Source: an uncultured Bacteroidales bacterium
Lineage (GTDB): Bacteria; Bacteroidota; Bacteroidia; Bacteroidales; UBA932
Direction of reading: 5' to 3'
Assembly (NCBI GenBank): GCA_937906795.1
Contig: CALCUQ010000222.1
Span: 1 to 6,136 of the forward strand
Length of the DNA: 6,136 nt
The position numbers and the translations under genes were made by a program. A model generated the notes under the pieces. That model saw only the letters and a list, made by a program, of their open reading frames with translations. It had not been told where the DNA came from and ran no database searches. Below are positions 1 to 5,552 of the stretch, in pieces (position 1 is the stretch's first letter; the number at the start of each line of letters is the position of its first letter).

Positions 1-101
1 CAAGTGAAATGTATGAAATGATCTTTGGTGGAAACATAATTGATGATGAATGGCCAAAATATGATGAAAAGAAACTTGTCAAAAACGTTGTTGAAATTGA
101 T
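1..101 (+). pseudogene. Fragment resembling the C-terminal part of leucyl-tRNA synthetase, cut at both ends
   Basis: The plus-strand frame that starts at base 3 reads SEMYEMIFGGNIIDDEWPKY, then DEKKLVKNVVEI up to base 98. It is acidic and lysine-rich, as real coding sequence is. From memory of the family it fits the end of the class I leucyl-tRNA synthetase anticodon-binding domain, where a 'WPxYDExKLVxDxVEI' segment is normally followed by 'xVQxNGKxR'. After VEI the frame does not give that continuation: it reads DPFDIK and then becomes the antisense of the speA-like gene, ending at an accidental stop at 222-224. The reverse strand over the same bases is serine- or phenylalanine-rich, as expected of antisense. 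Bacteroidota LeuRS tails, as I recall them, differ from this one, so the fragment may come from another organism. The assignment rests on about 32 residues and is tentative. Confidence 0.42.
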
Positions 102-104
102 CCG

Positions 105-1079
105 TTTGATATCAAGAATCTGGAATATGGTAGCACCACTCTCACCAACTGTAAAGCTGCCGAATTCTGTAAAGATATTAGGCTCTTTAACACCTCTTTG
201 CTGGCAGATGCTCTTGATTTGTGATATAACCTCCTCAGCCATATACTCATAGTCATAATCATGCATTAGAGAGCTCTTTATAGGGAATCCTCCACCAATG
301 TTCAAGCAGTCAAGTTCTGGGCAAATTGCTTTAAGGTCACAATATACATTTACACATTTAGCCAACTCGTTCCAATAATATGCATTGTCACGGATACCTG
401 TATTTATAAAGAAATGCAACATTCTTAAAGTGAACTTTTTGCTACCTTGGATCTTTTCTTTATAAAAAGGAACAATATCTCTGTATCGTATACCAAGTCT
501 TGAAGTGTAGAACTCAAACTTAGGTTCCTCCTCAGAGGCAATTCTGATACCTATTTTTGTTGGTTCTTTTATACAAAGGTCCAGTTCATCAAATTCATTC
601 ATGTTGTCAAGTACAGGAATAATGTTTTCCCATCCGTTGTTGCGCATGTTTGCAATATTCTCAATGTACAAGTCTTTTTTGAAACCGTTGCAAATGATGT
701 ATTTGTCTTGTTTTATCAATCCCTCTGCGTATAGAGCCTCAATAAGGTTAATGTCAAATGCAGAAGAGGTTTCAAGATTTACCTCATTCTTTAATACCTC
801 CTCCATTACAAATGAGAAGTGAGAACTCTTGGTACAATAGCAATAGTTATATGAACCTTGGTAATCTACTTTTGCCATAGCCACATTAAACATTCTTTTA
901 GCTCTTTGAATCTGGCTCGATATTTTTGGCAAATATGAGATTTTAAGTGGAGTGCCGTATTGTTCAATAATGTCCATCATTGGGATGTTGTGAAAATACA
1001 ATTCACCTTCTTCTACTTTAAACTCGTCTTGCGGAAAATCAAAAGATTGATCAACCAAGTCTATGTACTTATTCTTCAT
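105..1079 (-). CDS. speA: Biosynthetic arginine decarboxylase (PLP-dependent, SpeA-like), C-terminal part lost at the left junction
   Basis: The enzyme decarboxylates L-arginine to agmatine, the first step of agmatine-derived polyamine synthesis, in the cytoplasm. The start at 1079 gives MKNKYIDLVDQSFDFPQDEF, the N-terminus I know from the compact (about 465-residue) arginine decarboxylases of Bacteroidota. Visible fold-type III features are YCYCTK at 79-84, with K84 the likely PLP Schiff-base lysine, the run IGIRIASEEEPKFEFYTSRL at 176-195, HFFINTGIRD at 222-231, and the phosphate-binding loop GGGFP at 262-266. EFGSFTVGESGA follows at 305-316. The family resemblance stops at about residue 325 (base 105), so roughly 140 residues are missing, including the C-terminal sheet domain that completes the dimer active site. 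The frame stays open to the window edge but reads as antisense there. Up to that point it has no frameshift. Related carboxynorspermidine or diaminopimelate decarboxylases share the fold but not this N-terminus. Confidence 0.85.
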
Positions 1080-1118
1080 TTTTTAAATGTAAATGAGTTA
1101 GATTGATAATTTTTTTGC

Positions 1119-1137
1119 AATGTAAGTAACTTACATT
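1119..1137. promoter_or_regulatory. Perfect 19-bp palindrome in the presumed speA leader (operator or hairpin candidate)
   Basis: AATGTAAGT and ACTTACATT are perfect inverted arms around a single central A at 1128. The site lies just downstream of the speA -7 element (1155-1148) and 40 bp upstream of the speA start. The half-site AATGTAA occurs again at 1086-1092, exactly 33 bp from the left arm. This geometry suits a dimeric repressor. Alternatively, the transcript could form an 8-bp stem with a 3-base loop. It is not followed by a T-run in the speA direction, so it is not an ordinary terminator. I cannot name a regulator. Confidence 0.45.
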
Positions 1138-1147
1138 TATTTAAGTG

Positions 1148-1155
1148 CAAATATA
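1148..1155 (-). promoter_or_regulatory. Predicted speA promoter, -7 element
   Basis: On the minus strand these bases read TATATTTG, an exact match to the Bacteroidota -7 consensus TAnnTTTG. A TTTTTG lies upstream at 1184-1179 with a 23-base spacer, slightly longer than usual for the -33 element. Transcription would start near 1141 and give speA a leader of about 60 bases that contains the palindrome. There is no Shine-Dalgarno sequence before the start codon, as is common in this phylum. Confidence 0.5.
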
Positions 1156-1173
1156 TTTATATAATTTATATAA
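1156..1173. repeat. Two tandem copies of a 9-bp AT-only unit
   Basis: TTTATATAA occurs twice in direct succession, at 1156-1164 and 1165-1173. The pair fills most of the spacer of the predicted speA promoter and also covers the region where a -33 element for tamL would sit. It could be chance in AT-rich DNA, a flexible spacer or a slippage-prone tract. Confidence 0.4.
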
Positions 1174-1188
1174 TTGTTCAAAAATCGT

Positions 1189-1196
1189 TATTTTTG
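1189..1196 (+). promoter_or_regulatory. Predicted tamL promoter, -7 element
   Basis: TATTTTTG matches TAnnTTTG exactly. It lies 15 bases before the tamL start, so transcription would begin around 1201-1205 and the leader would be only some 7-11 bases, all A and T. The best -33 candidate is an imperfect TTTA at 1165-1168 with a 20-base spacer. Confidence 0.5.
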
Positions 1197-1211
1197 TAAA
1201 AATAATTTTTA

Positions 1212-3518
1212 ATGTCAAAAGTCTTTAGAATATATACTTTGCTGCTGTTTCTTCTTGTTGCTGCATCCTGCAGTACAGTAAAGGTTATTCCACAAGACCA
1301 GTCAAGATTAAAACAGAATAAGATAAATATCTTAAATTCCAATGATTATCAGGCAGATAATCTTATTCCATATATAAAACAAAAACCAAACACCTATTTT
1401 TTCTTAGGCTGGAATCCTTTTCTTAATGTCTATAACTGGAGAAATGGAAAAGATAATGGATGGAACAGGTTCCTGGAAAGAATAGGTCAGGCTCCTGTTA
1501 TTTATAGCCCTCAGTTGGTGGCACAAAGTATAGACAATATACATAACCACCTTATTTATCAAGGTTACTATAACTCTAATGTAGGTTATGATGTGCATAC
1601 AGAGAACAAAAAGACAACTGTAACTTATAATGTTACATTGGGGAAAAGATATTTTGTAGATTCAATAAACATATCCATTCCTGATACTACTTTGAAAGAG
1701 GCCTTTTACAATAATTCTCTGGATAAAACTTTTAAAGTGGGTGAGATTTTGTCGGAGGAGCTTTTGAATGAAAAATCACAGTTAGTTGCAAGCAAACTAA
1801 AAAATTCAGGATTCTTTACATTTACAAAGAACTATCTTTTTTTTGTTGCTGATACTTTAAACAGAAATGGAGGTGCAATTCTTAATGTGGACATAAAAAA
1901 TTATACAAGAAATGAATCTCCCAATGAGTCCAAACCTCATAGAATTTTTACATTCAATAACATTAATTATACTACTCTCAGAGCTGCCAGAAGGAATTTT
2001 GAATATGTTTATGAAGGGGATTCTATTATAGCAATTCCAATCAATAATTTGACTAATTCTTTTGATACATTAAACTATAATTCCATAAACCATATTTACA
2101 ATAAAAAACCGCTTCTGAGGCCTAAAATGGTATCCAGGATAAATTATCTTTCTCCTGGCGCGCTATATTCTGAAAAACTTGTTCAGGATACATATAACAG
2201 AATAGCCAATCTTAAGGTTTTCAGCAGTGTCAATATCCAGCTTAATCCAATTGATTCATCGCATGTGGATTGTAATCTTAACCTTACAGCATCACAATTG
2301 CAGGGGTTTAAAGTTGGATTGGAAGCCTCCATTAACTCAAACAGTCTGCTTGGTATATCGCCACAAGTTTCTTATTACCATAAGAACCTTTTCAGAGGCG
2401 CTGAGATTTTTTCTGTAAATGTGATGGGTGATTTCCAGTTTGGATTCAATAATCACAAAAGGGCAACTGAGTTTGGAATTTCCACATCTTTGAGCCTTCC
2501 TACTTTCCTTCTTCTTCCCGACAGAATTTTCAAATCTCATAATATCCCAAGAACTGAGTTTGTACTTTCATACAATTACCAGACAAGACCAGAGTTTACT
2601 AGATTCATCATTTCCGGGTCATACAATTATAACTGGAGTGTAAAGGAGAAGTTTTTCTTTAAAATAACTCCGGTAAGGGCAAATATTGTAAAGATATACA
2701 ATATGGATTCATTGTTCTTTAACAAACTTAAAGATCCATATATACAGAATTCCTACAAAGACCACTTTGATTTTGGTATGAGTGCAAATTTCTATTATAC
2801 CTCAGACCCATCTGTGACACATAACAAGAGCTATTTCTATTTAAGATGGAACAACAGGTTGTCGGGAAACTTCCTAAGCCTGTTTAATGGAATTCTCAAG
2901 TCATCAGAAAATGGAACCAGAACAATATGGGGGTCAGATTATTCACAATATTACAAAACTGAACTCACAGGTGTTTATACATGGAAATTTGGCAAGAAAA
3001 ACAATCACTCTGTTGCTGTGAGGGGGCTTGTTGGGATAGGTGTAGGTTATGGAAATTCAGTTACACTGCCATTTGAGGAGCTGTTCTGGGCTGGTGGTGC
3101 AAACAGTTTGAGGGCATGGTCTGCCAGATCTGTTGGCCCAGGTTGTGTACCTGTAGATGAAGAGTTTACCATTCCAAACCAGATGGGTGATATGAGACTT
3201 GAGGCAAACATAGAGTACAGATTCCCTATATTTTGGAACTTTGAAGGGGCTGTATTTGCAGATTGTGGTAATGTCTGGAATATTGAAACCTTTGGAAACA
3301 ATCCAAAAGAGGAGGGTGTGTTCAAATTTGATACATTCTACAGAGAACTTGCTCTGGATTGGGGTGCAGGTATAAGACTAAATCTTGGTTTTGCACTTCT
3401 TAGACTCGATTGTGGTGTAAAAATAAAAGACCCATCCGTTTCTGATTGGTATGGGCCTGATAAGTGGTTCAAGAAAAAGAATTATGGAATCCAGTTTGGT
3501 GTTGGATATCCATTCTAG
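1212..3518 (+). CDS. tamL: TamL: outer-membrane lipoprotein barrel of the BamA/TamA (Omp85) superfamily
   Basis: TamL is the Bacteroidota counterpart of TamA, thought to work with the inner-membrane-anchored TamB in outer-membrane biogenesis. The 768-residue product opens with a lipoprotein signal (LLFLLVAASC, lipidated Cys at 20), which separates TamL from ordinary BamA/TamA. The segment at 55-100 (IKQKPNTYFFLGWNPF, then FLERIGQAPVIY) is the family's N-terminal signature. POTRA-like repeats follow to about 360, including NHLIYQGYYNSNV (112-124) and KLKNSGFFTF (195-204). A beta-barrel runs from about 365 to the end, with GGANSLRAW (628-636) at the place of the VRGF-like substrate-loop motif, RLEANIEYRFPIF (662-674), and a terminal Phe typical of outer-membrane barrels. 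Length is normal for the family. The start fits the signal peptide and the promoter 15 bases upstream. No tamB lies beside it. BamA is less likely because of the lipid anchor and the N-terminal signature. Confidence 0.88.
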   Translation: MSKVFRIYTLLLFLLVAASCSTVKVIPQDQSRLKQNKINILNSNDYQADNLIPYIKQKPNTYFFLGWNPFLNVYNWRNGKDNGWNRFLERIGQAPVIYSPQLVAQSIDNIHNHLIYQGYYNSNVGYDVHTENKKTTVTYNVTLGKRYFVDSINISIPDTTLKEAFYNNSLDKTFKVGEILSEELLNEKSQLVASKLKNSGFFTFTKNYLFFVADTLNRNGGAILNVDIKNYTRNESPNESKPHRIFTFNNINYTTLRAARRNFEYVYEGDSIIAIPINNLTNSFDTLNYNSINHIYNKKPLLRPKMVSRINYLSPGALYSEKLVQDTYNRIANLKVFSSVNIQLNPIDSSHVDCNLNLTASQLQGFKVGLEASINSNSLLGISPQVSYYHKNLFRGAEIFSVNVMGDFQFGFNNHKRATEFGISTSLSLPTFLLLPDRIFKSHNIPRTEFVLSYNYQTRPEFTRFIISGSYNYNWSVKEKFFFKITPVRANIVKIYNMDSLFFNKLKDPYIQNSYKDHFDFGMSANFYYTSDPSVTHNKSYFYLRWNNRLSGNFLSLFNGILKSSENGTRTIWGSDYSQYYKTELTGVYTWKFGKKNNHSVAVRGLVGIGVGYGNSVTLPFEELFWAGGANSLRAWSARSVGPGCVPVDEEFTIPNQMGDMRLEANIEYRFPIFWNFEGAVFADCGNVWNIETFGNNPKEEGVFKFDTFYRELALDWGAGIRLNLGFALLRLDCGVKIKDPSVSDWYGPDKWFKKKNYGIQFGVGYPF

Positions 3519-3519
3519 T

Positions 3520-4302
3520 CTATTCAAATTTCAAATCTCCAAAATATTCCGGTGTGTGAAAGTTTGGTTTCTGTGTTCCAATAGGATTCCAGCTTAGATA
3601 ATGCTTGTTTGGCATATCATCACCGCATTTATAGAAGTTTGCCTTTATTGTTCTCCCTTTTAGCGGTTTAACCTCAGATAATGCATATAATTTGACAGGA
3701 ATAGCAGCTGTAACTTTCCAGGTATATGGCTGGTTATTGTTGTCGGCTTTTGTTTTTGTTCCAAAAGCTTCTGAGCCAAGTGATGCTTCTCTTCTAATCT
3801 GGTCAAGCACATCCTGGCCATATTTTGTCCTTTCTGTACGTTTTGCTCCACCTGCAAATGTCCCTTTTCCTATGCAGTTAAGCTCAAGATTATAATATTC
3901 ACCGCCCTCTCCCGGGATGCAGAAGAATTCAACACAAGAGTCCTTATAAGGGGCACTTGCAGTGTCCTGGCCGTATACAGCTTTAATATCATCTTCTGTT
4001 ACAAGGTATTGGATATAGATTTCATTCTCAGAATATGCAATTGCAAATTTTACGTCGGGAGTATAATTGAACCCATCCCAGTTTACGCAATCAATTGGAT
4101 TGTACTCTACATTGTTTTCTTTAAAAGCAGCCTCAATCTGGGCGATTGATGGGGTAGGGGTGTCGAACTTCAATTCCTTAGCTATTACAGTTCTGTTTTT
4201 TGAATTGTTGTTTTCCATAGCGGTCTCTTTGTTTTGATTGTTGTTTGTGCAGCTGGCAAGTATCATACACAATGCTGCTGCTATCAAATTTACTATTTTC
4301 AT
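3520..4302 (-). CDS. Lipoprotein with a carbohydrate-binding family 9-like (DOMON/CBM9-type) domain
   Basis: Starting at 4302 gives 260 residues. MKIVNLIAAALCMILASC is a lipoprotein signal (Cys18), followed by an Asn-rich linker (TNNNQNKETAMENNNS), so the protein is probably anchored in the outer membrane. The rest is one beta-sandwich domain of the CBM9-like type: residues 71-127 include WDGFNYTPDVKFAIAYSENE and KDSCVEFF (120-127), then YYNLELNCIG, the segment YTWKVTAAIP (193-202), and the closing signature ANFYKCGD (221-228), YLSWNPI (235-241), NFHTPEYFGDLKFE (247-260). Such proteins are thought to bind sugars; no catalytic motif is visible and the ligand is unknown. An ATG at 4329 would add nine residues, but it lies inside the predicted -7 element and spoils the signal peptide. 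The gene is divergent from the acyltransferase and converges on tamL with a one-base gap. Confidence 0.8.
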   Translation of the reverse strand: MKIVNLIAAALCMILASCTNNNQNKETAMENNNSKNRTVIAKELKFDTPTPSIAQIEAAFKENNVEYNPIDCVNWDGFNYTPDVKFAIAYSENEIYIQYLVTEDDIKAVYGQDTASAPYKDSCVEFFCIPGEGGEYYNLELNCIGKGTFAGGAKRTERTKYGQDVLDQIRREASLGSEAFGTKTKADNNNQPYTWKVTAAIPVKLYALSEVKPLKGRTIKANFYKCGDDMPNKHYLSWNPIGTQKPNFHTPEYFGDLKFE

Positions 4303-4326
4303 TACAATTGATATTATCTTGTTTTG

Positions 4327-4334
4327 CAAATGTA
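4327..4334 (-). promoter_or_regulatory. Predicted promoter of the CBM9-like lipoprotein gene, -7 element
   Basis: On the minus strand these bases read TACATTTG, an exact TAnnTTTG match. The best -33 candidate is TTTC at 4359-4356, with a 21-base spacer. Transcription would start near 4320, about 18 bases before the ATG at 4302. This supports 4302 as the start codon, because the alternative ATG at 4329-4327 lies within the element itself. Confidence 0.55.
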
Positions 4335-4348
4335 ATTAAAAAATAGTT

Positions 4349-4356
4349 TATCTTTG
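4349..4356 (+). promoter_or_regulatory. Predicted promoter of the DUF5009-type acyltransferase gene, -7 element
   Basis: TATCTTTG matches TAnnTTTG exactly, with TTTTG at 4322-4326 as a -33 candidate (22-base spacer). The ATG follows only 11 bases after the element, so the transcript would be leaderless or carry a leader of a few bases (AAATAAAAAAC precedes the ATG). No Shine-Dalgarno sequence is present. The element overlaps the -33 candidate of the opposing promoter. Confidence 0.55.
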
Positions 4357-4367
4357 AAATAAAAAAC

Positions 4368-5552
4368 ATGACCGGTAAAGCCTCTGGCAGAATTGCTGCT
4401 ATTGATATATTCAGGGCATTGACTATGACTCTGATGATTTTTGTTAATGATATTCCTGGTGTAAAAGAAATTCCGCATTGGTTGATGCACGCAGCCGCAG
4501 ATGAAGATATGTTAGGCTTCTCTGATATAATTTTTCCTGCTTTTCTTTTTTGTATGGGTATGTCTGTCCCTCATGCAATTGAGAACAGATTCAGCAAAGG
4601 AGAATCAATTTTAAATATAATTTTACATATTGCCTACAGAACAATTGCACTTGTTATAATGGGGCTTTGTACACTCAATAGTGGGGGAGTTGCAGATGGC
4701 CTTTCACACCAGTGTATCATATTGCTTATGATTCTTGCATTCTTTTTATGTTTGGGCGTATATCCAAAACCTGCAAATTCCACCAAATATATCTATTCTG
4801 CTTTAAAGCTAATAGGATTGGCTATAATTGCATTTATAATTGTATATAAGGATTTGCACGGCAAATCGTTTAAAGTAAGCTGGTGGGGTATTCTGGCACT
4901 TATTGGATGGACATACGCAGTTTGCTCTCTATTGTATCTGTTTTTGAGAAATAATTTAAAGAAAATTGCAGTTGCTTTTGGGGTTGTTGTATTGCTTTCT
5001 ATATTGAACCATCTCCCTTTTATTCCAGCTGATTATTCTTGCAGATGGTTGTTTTTGTCTTTTGTCCCTTTTGACTGGACACTTCATGCATTTGGATTTG
5101 CTGGAGTTATGGCAACTGTTATTATGACCAGGTATGCCACCGCTGACAAACCTATGAAGTTTGTTTCCATAATGTTCAATATGGCAGTAGGAGCACTTAT
5201 TTTAGGTGTTATAACTCATAGTTTCTGGATTATAAACAAGATTCAGGCTACTCCAAGTTGGTTGTTTTTCTGCCTGGCAATATTATTCCCAATGTTGGGA
5301 GTAATCTGGTGGATATGCGATATAAAAAATCATACAAGCTGGTTTAAAATAATTAAACCTGCCGGAGATGCCACTCTTAATTGTTATATGTTGCCATATA
5401 TCTGGTATGCTGTAATTCAGATATTTGGCATACATTATCCGGCATCTGTACGAACAGGTTTATTAGGGCTTGTATGTTCTCTTATGTTTTCCCTTATTAT
5501 TGTTCAGTTAACCAGATTGCTGGTTAAATTGGGGATAAAACTTAAGATTTAA
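4368..5552 (+). CDS. Multi-pass membrane acyltransferase-like protein (HGSNAT / NagX / DUF5009 type)
   Basis: This 394-residue inner-membrane protein has about 11-12 hydrophobic segments. Its N-terminus, RIAAIDIFRALTMTLMIFVN (8-27), is the family signature (usually 'R..SIDIFRGLT.FLM.FVND'). Next come HWLMHAAADEDM (37-48) and GFSDIIFPAFLFCMGMSVP (50-68). The equivalent loop of human heparan-alpha-glucosaminide N-acetyltransferase carries the active-site histidine, which by position is H41 here. Near the end, INKIQATPSWLF (289-300) and KPAGDATLNCYMLPYIWYA (330-348) match the bacterial DUF5009 subgroup. Family members are thought to use acetyl-CoA from the cytoplasm to acetylate a sugar on the far side of the membrane; substrate and activity of this protein are inferred, not shown. 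It has the family A at residue 17 where G is usual. The gene is divergent from the CBM9-like lipoprotein and its stop overlaps that of rarA. Confidence 0.82.
   Translation: MTGKASGRIAAIDIFRALTMTLMIFVNDIPGVKEIPHWLMHAAADEDMLGFSDIIFPAFLFCMGMSVPHAIENRFSKGESILNIILHIAYRTIALVIMGLCTLNSGGVADGLSHQCIILLMILAFFLCLGVYPKPANSTKYIYSALKLIGLAIIAFIIVYKDLHGKSFKVSWWGILALIGWTYAVCSLLYLFLRNNLKKIAVAFGVVVLLSILNHLPFIPADYSCRWLFLSFVPFDWTLHAFGFAGVMATVIMTRYATADKPMKFVSIMFNMAVGALILGVITHSFWIINKIQATPSWLFFCLAILFPMLGVIWWICDIKNHTSWFKIIKPAGDATLNCYMLPYIWYAVIQIFGIHYPASVRTGLLGLVCSLMFSLIIVQLTRLLVKLGIKLKI

Noticed and set aside
102..224. Plus-strand open frame continuing from the LeuRS-like stretch to the stop at 224
   Set aside because: Beyond about base 100 it is the exact antisense of conserved decarboxylase sequence (EFGSFTVGESGA), so this part is a shadow.
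601..822. Plus-strand open frame of 73 codons
   Set aside because: It lies wholly antisense to the well-supported decarboxylase and has no recognisable domain.
105..1079. Diaminopimelate or carboxynorspermidine decarboxylase
   Set aside because: These share the PLP-barrel fold, but the N-terminus MKNKYIDLVDQSFDFPQDEF, YCYCTKSSHF and EFGSFTVGESGA are those of the compact Bacteroidota arginine decarboxylases.
1119..1137. Palindrome as an intrinsic terminator or attenuator of speA
   Set aside because: In the speA direction it is followed by GCAAAAAAA and not by a T-run; the stem is AT-rich.
3047..3325. Minus-strand open frame of 92 codons
   Set aside because: It is antisense to conserved TamL barrel strands, including the GGANSLRAW region, and has no promoter or family resemblance.
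4303..4329. Longer start (ATG at 4329) for the CBM9-like lipoprotein
   Set aside because: It adds MQNKIISIV before a complete lipoprotein signal peptide and its ATG falls inside the predicted -7 element at 4327-4334, so it would not be on the transcript.
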